DNA of 64,000 nucleotides. Origin: an uncultured Siphonobacter sp. GTDB taxonomy: Bacteria > Bacteroidota > Bacteroidia > Cytophagales > Spirosomataceae. Below the pieces are notes generated by a model, which did no database searches, was not told the DNA's origin, and saw nothing but the letters and a program-made list of their open reading frames with translations. The translations under genes were made by a program, and so were the position numbers. Shown here piece by piece: positions 53,686 through 62,342 of this stretch (position 1 is its first letter; every line of letters begins with the position of its first letter). The stretch lies in assembly GCA_913775095.1 (NCBI GenBank), contig CAJYIW010000019.1:496001-560000 (forward strand), read 5' to 3'.

Positions 53686-53970
53686 CGTTGTTATATTAAG
53701 CGTTTAAATAAAAAAAGGAACAGATTTCAGACTCAAAAATACGGACCAGGCCAACCTCTCTTTGATGAAAGAGTATGAAAATCCTGGTCAAATATTATAC
53801 TTTTTGCATTTTTTTTGCTATTTGTTAACCGTTTCCTGGCATGAGTTTTATATATTTTCAACTATTATGACGGACAATAAGTTTTGGAATCCTTAATATC
53901 TAATAGCATCTCTTTAAAATTTTGTCCTTTACTTTGGCACACGCTTCCCATACACCTATAACCGAAACAT

Positions 53971-56481
53971 ATGGCTAAGAAGAACCTCGTCATCGTAGAG
54001 TCTCCGGCGAAGGCAAAGACCATTGAGGGTTACTTGGGGGCTGATTTTCAGGTAAAATCAAGTTTCGGACACGTCCGCGATTTACCTGATAAAGGCCTTG
54101 CAATTGACATCAAAAATGGCTTTTTACCAACGTACGAAGTCTCTCCCGAAAAAATAAAAGTGGTCAACGAACTGCGTCAACTGGCAAAATCTTCGCAAGA
54201 AGTCTGGCTGGCAACCGATGATGACCGCGAAGGGGAAGCCATTTCCTGGCACCTCAAAGAAACCCTCGGGTTGCCCGACACGACCAAACGCATCGTGTTC
54301 CGGGAGATTACCAAAACGGCCATTCAAAAAGCCATCCAGAGTCCCCGTACCATTAACCTGGATCTGGTGAATGCCCAGCAGGCCCGTCGGGTGCTCGACC
54401 GTCTGATTGGGTTTGAGTTATCGCCGGTTCTGTGGGAAAAAGTTAAACGGGGCCTTTCGGCGGGACGGGTTCAGTCCGTAGCCGTTCGTCTGGTCGTGGA
54501 ACGCGAACGCAGCATTGAGCAATTTCAGACGAAGTCAAGCTTTAAGGTAACGGCTCAGTTCCTGCTGGAAGGTGGGAAAGTACTGAATGCCGAGTTACCC
54601 AAAAACTTTGAGACGGAAGAGCAGGCCCGTATTTTCCTTGAAAAATGCAACGGAGCCACCTTCACTATCCGTAATCTGGAAACCAAACCGGCGAAGAAAT
54701 CTCCAGCCCCTCCGTTTACGACGTCTACCCTTCAGCAGGAAGCCAGCCGTAAGCTGGGGTATTCCGTGGCTTCGACCATGCAGTACGCCCAGAAGTTATA
54801 CGAAGCGGGTAAGATCAGCTACATGCGTACGGATTCAACCAATTTGAGCGAAGAAGCTCTGGCGAAATCTAAAGTATCCATTACTGATCAGTTTGGCGAG
54901 CAGTACTCCCAGCAGCGTCGGTATAAAACTAAAAATGATTCCGCTCAGGAGGCTCACGAAGCCATCCGTCCGACGGATTTCTCAGTTCCCTCGGCGGGCG
55001 AAACCCGTCAGGAGCAACGCCTTTACGAATTAATCTGGAAACGGGGAATCGCCTCGCAAATGGCCGATGCCCAATTAGAGCGTACCACTGCAACTATTGG
55101 GATTTCTACTACTTCAGAAGAATTAGTCGCTCAGGGCGAGGTTATCAAATTTGACGGGTTCCTGAAAGTGTATCTGGAATCAAAAGACGACGAAGATGAG
55201 GAGAACAAAGGAATGCTTCCTCCACTGTCGATCGGCCAGAACCTGAATTTAGACACTTTAAAAGCTACCGAGCGGTTCTCCCGGCCACCCGCCCGTTTCA
55301 CGGAAGCCAGTTTGGTGAAAGAACTGGAAGAACGCGGCATCGGACGCCCTTCCACTTACGCTCCCACCATTTCCACGATCATCAAACGCGAATACGTTGT
55401 TAAAGAAGATCGTCCCGGTAAAGAGCGTAACTTCCAGGAGCTGACGCTCAAGGATCAGACCATCACCGTAAAGACTAATAAAGAAAATTACGGCACTGAA
55501 AAGGCCAAGCTGTTCCCGACGACCATCGGTATGATCGTGAACGACTTCCTGGTCGATAACTTCGATAACGTCGTTGACTTCAAGTTTACGGCCGAAGTAG
55601 AAGGGGAGTTTGACAAAATTGCTGACGGCCAGATGCAGTGGCAGAATATGATTGATAACTTCTATCAGTCTTTTCATCAGACGATTGAGCAAAGCTCCAG
55701 TGCCGAACGCAGTTCCGTCAAATCAGCCCGTGAACTCGGAATTGATCCCAAGTCCGGCAAAATGGTGTCGGTTCGTCTGGGTAAGTACGGTCCTTTTGCT
55801 CAATTAGGAGACTCCAAAGAAGACCAGAAACCTCAGTACGCTCCGCTTCCCAAGGATAAGTTACTGGAAAGCATTACCCTGGAAGAAGCCATTGAGTTAT
55901 TCAAGTTACCCCGGGTCGTGGGCGAACTGGAAGGCAAGGAACTCTATGTGAACATCGGTAAACTTGGCCCTTACATTAAGTTCGACGAAAAATATTATAA
56001 CCTCGGAGAAGGGGACGATCCCTACACCATCGACGAAGAACGAGCCATTGCCGTCATTCAGGAAAGAAAAGCGGCAGAGGCTTCCGATGCGATCGGTGAA
56101 TTTGAAGGTCAGCCCGTGACGAAGGGAAAAGGCCGCTTTGGTCCTTACGTCAAACATAACAGCAAATTCTACTCGTTGCCCCGGGGCATGAACCTGGAGA
56201 CGGTCTCGCTGGAAGAAGCCATTACCATTATCCAGAACAAGCGAAATGCGGATGCCAATAAGGTAATCAAAGAATTTCCTGAAAACACCACCGTTAAAGT
56301 TCTGAATGGTCAGTACGGACCCTATATCCAGATTGGCAAACGCAACGTTAAAATACCCAAAGGCACGGATCCTGCTACCCTGACACTGGAACAATGTCTG
56401 GAGCTGGGTGGTGAAACCGCGGCCCCGGCGGCTGAAAAAAAGCCAGCGGCCCGCAAGAAAGCCCCAGCGGCCAAAAAGTAA
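53971..56481 (+). CDS. topA: DNA topoisomerase I
   Basis: This 836-residue type IA topoisomerase relaxes negative supercoils. The N-terminal Toprim domain has E10 (IVESPAKAKTIEGYLG) and ATDDDREGEAISWHL with D83 and D85. The catalytic tyrosine is Y284 in ISYMRTDSTN. The C-terminal third lacks the usual four-cysteine zinc fingers and instead carries four or so Toprim-C-repeat units (such as GRFGPYVKHNSKFYSLPRG and GQYGPYIQIGKRNVKIPKG) ending in a Lys/Ala-rich tail (AARKKAPAAKK). This repeat layout is usual in Bacteroidota. Confidence 0.97.
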   Translation: MAKKNLVIVESPAKAKTIEGYLGADFQVKSSFGHVRDLPDKGLAIDIKNGFLPTYEVSPEKIKVVNELRQLAKSSQEVWLATDDDREGEAISWHLKETLGLPDTTKRIVFREITKTAIQKAIQSPRTINLDLVNAQQARRVLDRLIGFELSPVLWEKVKRGLSAGRVQSVAVRLVVERERSIEQFQTKSSFKVTAQFLLEGGKVLNAELPKNFETEEQARIFLEKCNGATFTIRNLETKPAKKSPAPPFTTSTLQQEASRKLGYSVASTMQYAQKLYEAGKISYMRTDSTNLSEEALAKSKVSITDQFGEQYSQQRRYKTKNDSAQEAHEAIRPTDFSVPSAGETRQEQRLYELIWKRGIASQMADAQLERTTATIGISTTSEELVAQGEVIKFDGFLKVYLESKDDEDEENKGMLPPLSIGQNLNLDTLKATERFSRPPARFTEASLVKELEERGIGRPSTYAPTISTIIKREYVVKEDRPGKERNFQELTLKDQTITVKTNKENYGTEKAKLFPTTIGMIVNDFLVDNFDNVVDFKFTAEVEGEFDKIADGQMQWQNMIDNFYQSFHQTIEQSSSAERSSVKSARELGIDPKSGKMVSVRLGKYGPFAQLGDSKEDQKPQYAPLPKDKLLESITLEEAIELFKLPRVVGELEGKELYVNIGKLGPYIKFDEKYYNLGEGDDPYTIDEERAIAVIQERKAAEASDAIGEFEGQPVTKGKGRFGPYVKHNSKFYSLPRGMNLETVSLEEAITIIQNKRNADANKVIKEFPENTTVKVLNGQYGPYIQIGKRNVKIPKGTDPATLTLEQCLELGGETAAPAAEKKPAARKKAPAAKK

Positions 56482-56491
56482 TCGTTTGTTG

Positions 56492-56535
56492 ATAACCACT
56501 GCTGCCAGCTCCTACGTGCTGGCAGCAGTGGTTAT
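56492..56535. repeat. 18-base-pair perfect hairpin between topA and cobB, family A
   Basis: ATAACCACTGCTGCCAGC pairs perfectly with its complement at 56518-56535 around an eight-base loop. The core GCTGCCAGC / GCTGGCAGC is shared with the pair near 3843, but the flanking ACCAC arm is longer. It has no T run, so it is not a simple terminator. Confidence 0.8.
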
Positions 56536-56555
56536 AAGCAATCAGCTCTGATCCT

Positions 56556-57263
56556 ATGAAAAAACTGGTAGTTCTTAGCGGAGCCGGCATTTCGGCAGAA
56601 AGTGGTATCAAAACGTTTCGGGATTCGGACGGTCTCTGGGAAAACTATCGCGTTGAGGATGTAGCCACGCCCGAAGCCTGGGCCCGAAACCCGGAGCTGG
56701 TGCTGGAGTTTTACAACCAGCGAAGAAAGCAGGCCCTTACCTCGAAGCCAAATGAGGCTCATCGAATTCTGGCTGATTTACAGAATTATTTTGACGTCCG
56801 GATTATTACTCAAAACGTCGATCCTCTGCATGAACGGGCAGGAAGCAAAAACGTACTACACCTGCATGGCGAGCTTTTCAAAGTTCGTTCAACCAGCCAT
56901 CCTGAGTTAGTGTATGATCTGGACGGCTGGGAGCTCAAGTCAGGTGACGTATGCGAGCAGGGGAGTCAGCTCCGCCCCCATATTGTCTGGTTTGGCGAGG
57001 AAGTTCCGGCCATGACGGAAGCGATTCCTTTGTGTGAGGAAGCGGATATTTTCGTAGTAGTAGGAACCTCCTTACAGGTATATCCGGCAGCAGGACTGGT
57101 AGATTACGTCTTTTCGAGCGTCCCCGTTTACGTAATTGATCCGCAGTTGCCAAAAGTTTCTCGCCGAAAAAACGTTACTTACATTCAGGAAAAAGCAAGC
57201 GTAGGTATGGAGATACTTAAAAATCAATTGCTTGCCGAAAGTTCCAGCAATTCAGCTTCTTAA
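56556..57263 (+). CDS. cobB: NAD-dependent protein deacylase, sirtuin (zinc-cysteine-less CobB)
   Basis: This 235-residue class III sirtuin has the NAD site GAGISAESGI, the TQNVD loop, the catalytic H104 in HLHGE, and Y53/R56 in YNQRR, which in this class recognise negatively charged acyl groups such as succinyl. The four zinc cysteines are missing: only C133 is left in the region between HLHGE and RPHIVWFGE. Zinc normally holds this module, so the fold is stabilised some other way. Similar zinc-less forms occur in related Bacteroidota. It removes acyl groups from lysines. Confidence 0.9.
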   Translation: MKKLVVLSGAGISAESGIKTFRDSDGLWENYRVEDVATPEAWARNPELVLEFYNQRRKQALTSKPNEAHRILADLQNYFDVRIITQNVDPLHERAGSKNVLHLHGELFKVRSTSHPELVYDLDGWELKSGDVCEQGSQLRPHIVWFGEEVPAMTEAIPLCEEADIFVVVGTSLQVYPAAGLVDYVFSSVPVYVIDPQLPKVSRRKNVTYIQEKASVGMEILKNQLLAESSSNSAS

Positions 57264-57353
57264 CGTTTTAACAATCTTTAGGAAGTATGACCCGGATTTT
57301 TACGTACTTATCATGGGTTATACTTATTGATCATTTTATCAACACGAATACAT

Positions 57354-58973
57354 ATGCGTAAATGGTTCATTCCGGTAGCCGTTCTGGCTGCTCACCTGGC
57401 AACGGCTCAATCGCAGGCTCCTGCGACGGAACCCGTACAACTGAAAGCTCCTGCCAACTGGTTTAATTTAGATTATGACACGGATAAGGTTCGCGGTGTC
57501 AGCACGGAAAAAGCGTACGAATTACTGAAGAAAAGAAAGTCATCTCCCGTGATCGTGGGAGTGATTGACTCGGGTATTGATATTAACCACGAAGATCTTA
57601 AATCCAAAATCTGGACCAACCCCAAGGAGATTGCGGGCAACGGCAAGGACGACGATAACAACGGGTATATTGACGATGTACACGGCTGGAGTTTTCTGGG
57701 TAACAAAAACGGACAGAATATTGACAAGGAAAGTCTGGAGTTAACCCGGGAATATGCCAAGTATAAAAACAAGTTCGGCGATAAAACCGAAGCTGAAATT
57801 CCGGCCGACCAGAAGGAAGCTTTTACGTATTACCAGGAGCTGAAAATTGCCTATAACGAAAAGGCCCAGGAGTCCCGGATGATGCTTCCCATGATTGAGA
57901 ATCTGTTGAAAACCTATAAAGATGCCGGCAGTATTCTCAAAGGATACCTCAAAAAAGACAATTTCACGGCTGAAGATCTGGCCAAAATCGACAAATCGAC
58001 CGTTGATAGTGCTGTAAAAAAGGCCCTTGCTGCCTACGAACGGGGTTATCAGATGGGCTACAGTGAGAAAGATCTTCAGGAAGCCTACGATCATTACAAA
58101 ACCGAGGCTAATGTTCAGCTTAATCCTGACTTCAACGAACGTCAGACAATTATTGGCGATAATCCCGAAGATACCAAAGATCGCAACTACGGTAACAACG
58201 ACGTAATCGGCCCTGACGCTCGTCATGGTACGCACGTAGCGGGTATCATTGGAGCCGATCGCTCGAATAACCTCGGTATCAAAGGCGTGGCTGATAACGT
58301 CAAGATTCTGGTGGTGCGAGCCGTCCCCGATGGCGATGAACGGGACAAAGATGTAGCCAATGCCATTCGTTACGCCGTTGATAACGGTGCCCAGATCATT
58401 AACATGTCCTTCGGTAAGGCCTATTCCCCCCAGAAAGAAGCCGTTGACGAAGCTGTTAAGTACGCAGAATCAAAGAATGTTCTGTTAGTTCACGCGGCAG
58501 GTAACGAATCGCTGAATACGGACGTAGAACCTAATTTCCCGAACCGCAAGCTCAAAGATGGTGGCGAACCGGCCAACTGGCTGGAAGTAGGTGCCATCAG
58601 CCACGAAGCGAACAAAGTAGCCAGTTTCTCTAACTACGGTAAAAAAGGCGTAGATCTTTTCTCGCCCGGCGTAGCGATTTACTCGACGGTTCCCGGATCC
58701 AAATACGAAGAGCTGGACGGTACCTCCATGGCTTCTCCGGTTGCCGCCGGCGTAGCCGCTTTAGTGAAATCGTATTTCCCTAAACTTACGGCAGCTCAGC
58801 TGAAGCAACTACTGGTAGAATCTACTACGAAGTTCCCTACCCAGCAGGTGAACTTACCCGGCGGCGAAGGTCAGGTTCCTTTCGGAGACCTGTCTAACTC
58901 TGGTGGAGAAGTCAATGCCTATAATGCCGTTAAACTGGCTCTGGAATGGGAAAAAGCAGGTAAGATTAAGTAA
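57354..58973 (+). CDS. Secreted S8 serine peptidase (subtilase) with long insert
   Basis: This 539-residue protein has a signal peptide (1-18, ending ATAQS) and the subtilisin triad D72 (GVIDSGID), H291 (RHGTHVAG) and S458 (DGTSMASP), with the oxyanion-site Asn in HAAGNE. Between D72 and H291 there are about 218 residues, far more than in a compact subtilisin; about 150 of these form a charged helical insert. The DDDNNGYIDD loop after D72 looks calcium-binding. The ATG at 57354 begins the signal peptide. It probably acts in the periplasm or outside the cell. Confidence 0.93.
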   Translation: MRKWFIPVAVLAAHLATAQSQAPATEPVQLKAPANWFNLDYDTDKVRGVSTEKAYELLKKRKSSPVIVGVIDSGIDINHEDLKSKIWTNPKEIAGNGKDDDNNGYIDDVHGWSFLGNKNGQNIDKESLELTREYAKYKNKFGDKTEAEIPADQKEAFTYYQELKIAYNEKAQESRMMLPMIENLLKTYKDAGSILKGYLKKDNFTAEDLAKIDKSTVDSAVKKALAAYERGYQMGYSEKDLQEAYDHYKTEANVQLNPDFNERQTIIGDNPEDTKDRNYGNNDVIGPDARHGTHVAGIIGADRSNNLGIKGVADNVKILVVRAVPDGDERDKDVANAIRYAVDNGAQIINMSFGKAYSPQKEAVDEAVKYAESKNVLLVHAAGNESLNTDVEPNFPNRKLKDGGEPANWLEVGAISHEANKVASFSNYGKKGVDLFSPGVAIYSTVPGSKYEELDGTSMASPVAAGVAALVKSYFPKLTAAQLKQLLVESTTKFPTQQVNLPGGEGQVPFGDLSNSGGEVNAYNAVKLALEWEKAGKIK

Positions 58974-58991
58974 TCTTATTGGGTTAAAGCG

Positions 58992-59027
58992 AAAGGAAGG
59001 GCTCGCCAGCTGGCGAGCCCTTCCTTT
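58992..59027 (+). terminator. Terminator of subtilase gene
   Basis: The 17-base-pair perfect stem AAAGGAAGGGCTCGCCA and its complement have a two-base loop; the T run is short. It lies 18 bases past the stop. Confidence 0.9.
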
Positions 59028-59203
59028 GTTTATGAGTTGGTGACGATACTATGTGTAATGAGAAGCGAAGGTACTTTATAGTATTTTGCTACTTTCCATC
59101 GAAAAAAGCTTACCCTAACTCTACGAAAGTTCTCTCACTTCCTTCGAGATGCCACATGGATAACAACGTTTGGTCTTAGAAAAGCCTTATTACTGTAACA
59201 TCC

Positions 59204-59263
59204 TGTCATTCAGAGCGAAGCGAAGAACCTTACCTATCCTGGCATCCATTTTAAGGATGACAA
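59204..59263. repeat. Dispersed palindromic element with GTCATTCAGAGCGAAGCGAAGAA core
   Basis: The element runs from TGTCATTCAGAGCGAAGCG to GGATGACA, so its ends (TGTCAT and ATGACA) are inverted repeats about 58 bases apart. From memory, very similar GTCATTCTGAGCGAAGCGAAG sequences are dispersed in many bacterial genomes, including Bacteroidota. Only one copy is seen here. Confidence 0.6.
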
Positions 59264-59297
59264 GTTTAGTTATTAATTTTTCCAGCAACCCCGCTAG

Positions 59298-59352
59298 TCC
59301 GCGTTTTTAACGCGGATTAACGAGAAAAGCGTCTGCGACGCAAACGCAGACG
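59298..59352. repeat. Double palindrome, family C
   Basis: The first hairpin is TCCGCGTT-TTT-AACGCGGA (59298-59316) and the second is CGTCTGCG-7 bases-CGCAGACG (59330-59352), separated by 13 bases. Flanking CCCG and CGGG suggest the unit is bounded by an outer inverted repeat. The layout resembles paired REP units. Confidence 0.72.
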
Positions 59353-59479
59353 AACGGGCAATCCTATACATCGAACTGTTATCTATAAAAAATGAAGAAC
59401 CGGACTTACTTTCCCACCAACTTTAAATGATAGAAAAGTTTCTACCCAACAACCATCACCCCTAACTAACAACTTAAAA

Positions 59480-60061
59480 CTATTTCTTCAACCCCTCCCA
59501 AACCGTAGTAACAGCCGTATTCAGTAGCATCATATCAACCGTTAGATCCCCCGAGAGCTTCATTTTCACCACGGCGGTGATGTTTCCGTACACCATCCAG
59601 GCCATGAGGCGGGAAGAAATATCCTTCAGTTGGCCCGTATGAATACCTTTTCTCAAAAACTCCCAGAGAGGCATGTAAAAATTGAACGCATCCTCCTTGG
59701 AATCTTTCGTCATGTTGGGCGAATTAGCGTAATGTTCAATGAATAAGAATTGATCGGGATTATTGACGTAATATTCGTACAACCCTAAGAAAACACCTCG
59801 AAAACGGTCTTTATACGGTTTTTGAGCATCGTCTGACTCGGCGATTACTAAAGCAATCTTCTCCCGGTACATCGCGAAAAGTTCATCGATGAGCTGTTCC
59901 TTACTTTCGAAGTAATGATAAATCGTTCCGGCGGCTACGTTGGCGTGTTTCGCCACCATGCTCATGGGGGTAGCGTGAAATCCGTTCTTTGAAATCAGAT
60001 CCAGCGTGGCTTCCAGAATGGCCGTTCGTTTATCCAGGGGTCTTCCCGACTGTTTATTCAT
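59480..60061 (-). CDS. TetR/AcrR family transcriptional regulator
   Basis: This 193-residue protein has an N-terminal TetR helix-turn-helix (TPMSMVAKHANVAAGTIYHYFESKEQLIDELF) and a helical ligand domain. It is the last gene of the minus-strand group that starts with the alpha-amylase. The ATG at 60061 is taken because the frame's first seven residues to 60079 carry no family content. Its target is unknown; as the last gene of a sugar-use unit it might regulate that unit, but it could equally serve another. Confidence 0.9.
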   Translation of the reverse strand: MNKQSGRPLDKRTAILEATLDLISKNGFHATPMSMVAKHANVAAGTIYHYFESKEQLIDELFAMYREKIALVIAESDDAQKPYKDRFRGVFLGLYEYYVNNPDQFLFIEHYANSPNMTKDSKEDAFNFYMPLWEFLRKGIHTGQLKDISSRLMAWMVYGNITAVVKMKLSGDLTVDMMLLNTAVTTVWEGLKK

Positions 60062-60109
60062 AGATACGCTTGGGTGCATAGGTACACCCGCAGGATGAGG
60101 TTACGTAGA

Positions 60110-60928
60110 TCAGTAATTCAGCCGGGCAACAATGATCCCGGTCTGGTCTCGGTGACGAGCGAGGTAATCCGCCAGTGGTTCTGAAGAAACAACCACTTTT
60201 TTCTGGTCCGTTGAGGCATGTAATAAATGGATGCGACCATTTTTTCGGTAGGCAAAGCCTTCATGCGACACATCCAACCCCGCCTTTGCCGTGGTAATAC
60301 CAATTACATCACCGGTTTCCATTTCTGACTCGATGGAAGCGATTTTATTTTTCGGAATATAATAGGTGTTGCCCTCATTCAGCTCATTTTCAATTTTTTC
60401 TACGAGTTTAAAAGCGTCGTCGTCGGCCAGCTGTGCATACAAATTCCGATGCTGCGTCATGAAGTGGATAGGCTTATTGTAGGCCACTCCTCCCCATTGT
60501 TCCGCCATTAGCTTCGCTTCGCCGTACGTTTGAAGCTGCTGTAAAAACGAAGAAAAGTAGTGCAGGCGACTTCCGTAACCATTCACTAATCCCTGATAAT
60601 AGCGGTAGTGAGCCAGGTTTTTCTCGAACTGCTCCGTAGTCAGGCGATCCGTTTGAACGGATCGGGTCAGGGCCAGCACGTTTTCTACAAAAGTCGTACA
60701 ATCCAGTTCCCGAAGATTAACGACCAGTTTTTCTTCACCGGGCTTTTCCAGCGTTCGGGCAACGTACGGAGTATTCCGAAAACTCAGGGCTATTCGACCG
60801 GCCGTTTCTCCGGCGGTCGCTGCTTTGGAAATTTCTAGTTTCTGAAGAATGAGTTCTTCATCGGTTGAAAAAGAATTCAGTGTCAGCAGGAGTAAGCCCA
60901 AAACAGCGGTTTTCCAGAATGTAATCAT
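60110..60928 (-). CDS. DUF1460 protein (NlpC/P60-like amidase fold)
   Basis: The 272-residue protein has an N-terminal membrane or signal segment (1-21) and a DUF1460 domain with the catalytic cysteine C77 in LDCTTFVENVLAL and histidines in VSHEGFAYRK and HLLHAS. The fold is a papain-like NlpC/P60 relative; characterised relatives act on peptidoglycan-type amides. It lies 49 bases upstream of the TetR gene and 69 bases downstream of the MFS gene, in the same orientation. A cell-wall role is a family-based guess. Confidence 0.88.
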   Translation of the reverse strand: MITFWKTAVLGLLLLTLNSFSTDEELILQKLEISKAATAGETAGRIALSFRNTPYVARTLEKPGEEKLVVNLRELDCTTFVENVLALTRSVQTDRLTTEQFEKNLAHYRYYQGLVNGYGSRLHYFSSFLQQLQTYGEAKLMAEQWGGVAYNKPIHFMTQHRNLYAQLADDDAFKLVEKIENELNEGNTYYIPKNKIASIESEMETGDVIGITTAKAGLDVSHEGFAYRKNGRIHLLHASTDQKKVVVSSEPLADYLARHRDQTGIIVARLNY

Positions 60929-60996
60929 GCCATAGTAAGGAGGTAAGCTCGTTCAAGAAGGTAGAAACCGGTATGAAAGTTCCGTTAGTAAATAAC

Positions 60997-62331
60997 TTAC
61001 GACGGAAGTTTTGGTTTCAGATTTTCTTCATCGCTAATTCTCAGCGATAGCAGGCCCGCTAGGATCAGTAACACCCCTCCCAATACGATTACCTGAATGG
61101 GTTGTAAGCCCAGAAAACGAGCCAGAGCGGCCAGACCCAGGCTGGCCACTACCTGCGGTAACACTATGAAAAAATTGAAAACTCCCATGAAGAATCCCAT
61201 CCGATCGGCGGGCAAACTTCCTGCCAGCATGGCGTAAGGAATGGAAAGAATACTCGTCCAGGCAATGCCAACGCCCGTCATGGCTAGTAAAACCAGCGTA
61301 GGATCTTTGATGAAATAAATGGAAATCAGGCCGATTCCACCCGCCGTCAGGCAAATGAGATGGGTTACCTTTCGGCCCAGTCGGTTCGCCAGATAGGGTA
61401 AAAACAAAGCAAATAAAGCCGCCACTCCGTTGTACATGGCCATGGCAATCCCCACAAAATCAGCTCCTTCATTGTATAGCTTCGATTGAGTATCCGTCGT
61501 TCCGTAGATGTGCTGGGTAACGGCATTCGTCATGAAAATCCACATGCAAAACAGACCAAACCAGGTAAAAAACTGCACGGGGGCCAGCTGTTTCATCACC
61601 TTCGGCATTTGAAACAGGCCCGAGTACGCTTCTCTGAAAACGTCGGAGAACTTCATGCGGGCGTGTTCCCGCCGAAACGCTTCCAGATCTTCCGGTGGGT
61701 ATTCCCGGGAGGTTATAACCGTGTACACAACGCAAATGAAAAAGACCGCTGCACCGATGTAATAAGACCATCTTACCGCATCCGGGATTTTACCGGCATC
61801 GGCAGTATTGCTTACGCCGAATTCGGAAAGAATGGCCGGCAGTGCCGAAGCTATGACCGCCCCCACCCCGATGAAGAAACTCTGCATGGCAAAACCCGAG
61901 GTACGCTGCTCGGCGGGCAGTAAGTCTCCCACAAAGGCCCGAAAGGGTTCCATAGAGATGTTGATGGAAGCATCCATCAGCCAGAGCACCATTCCCGCCA
62001 TCCATAATTCCGAAGAGTTAGGCATCAGGATCAGGGCCAGTGAAGCCAGCACTGAGCCCAGAAAGAAAAAAGGACGCCGCCGCCCCCAGGTCGGATGCCA
62101 GGTGCGGTCACTCAGGTAACCAATCACGGGCTGCACAAGCATACCCGTGACTGGTGCCGCAATCCAGAGGATGGGAATTTCGTCGGCATTAGCCCCCAGC
62201 GTGGAGAAAATGCGGCTGGTATTGGCGTTTTGCAAACCCAGGCCAAACTGTATGCCCATAAATCCAAAGCTCATATTCCAGATTTGCCAGAAGGATAAGC
62301 GAGGTCGGTGTACGGAGGAAATATGAGTCAT
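60997..62331 (-). CDS. MFS sugar transporter (SLC45/maltose-sucrose type)
   Basis: This 444-residue transporter has about 12 membrane segments, with the motifs MGIQFGLGLQNANTSRIF at the start, PVIGYLSDRTWHPTWGRRRP (the loop 2-3 GxLSDRxxxxxGRR motif) and a second PYLANRLGRKV-type loop in the second half. The SDRT-GRRRPF pattern resembles proton-linked disaccharide transporters of the SLC45/GPH-like group, such as bacterial maltose carriers. It lies 11 bases after the alpha-amylase gene, which supports uptake of amylase products. Confidence 0.9.
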   Translation of the reverse strand: MTHISSVHRPRLSFWQIWNMSFGFMGIQFGLGLQNANTSRIFSTLGANADEIPILWIAAPVTGMLVQPVIGYLSDRTWHPTWGRRRPFFFLGSVLASLALILMPNSSELWMAGMVLWLMDASINISMEPFRAFVGDLLPAEQRTSGFAMQSFFIGVGAVIASALPAILSEFGVSNTADAGKIPDAVRWSYYIGAAVFFICVVYTVITSREYPPEDLEAFRREHARMKFSDVFREAYSGLFQMPKVMKQLAPVQFFTWFGLFCMWIFMTNAVTQHIYGTTDTQSKLYNEGADFVGIAMAMYNGVAALFALFLPYLANRLGRKVTHLICLTAGGIGLISIYFIKDPTLVLLAMTGVGIAWTSILSIPYAMLAGSLPADRMGFFMGVFNFFIVLPQVVASLGLAALARFLGLQPIQVIVLGGVLLILAGLLSLRISDEENLKPKLPS

Positions 62332-62342
62332 ACCGTAAGGTT

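Larger units (their letters stand above)
58974..59479. other. Intergenic region rich in palindromic repeats
   Basis: These 506 bases hold no supportable gene. They contain the subtilase terminator (58992-59027), a TGTCATTC-type element (59204-59263) and a double palindrome (59298-59352), followed by AT-rich sequence before the minus-strand TetR stop. Confidence 0.75.

Noticed and set aside
56556-57263. Sirtuin as a decayed pseudogene because zinc cysteines are missing
   Set aside because: The frame is intact and the NAD-binding and catalytic residues are all present; zinc-less forms appear in related bacteria.
61486-61923. Plus-strand frame of 145 codons opposite the MFS transporter
   Set aside because: It lies wholly inside the transporter gene and translates to a composition with no hydrophobic segments or motifs.
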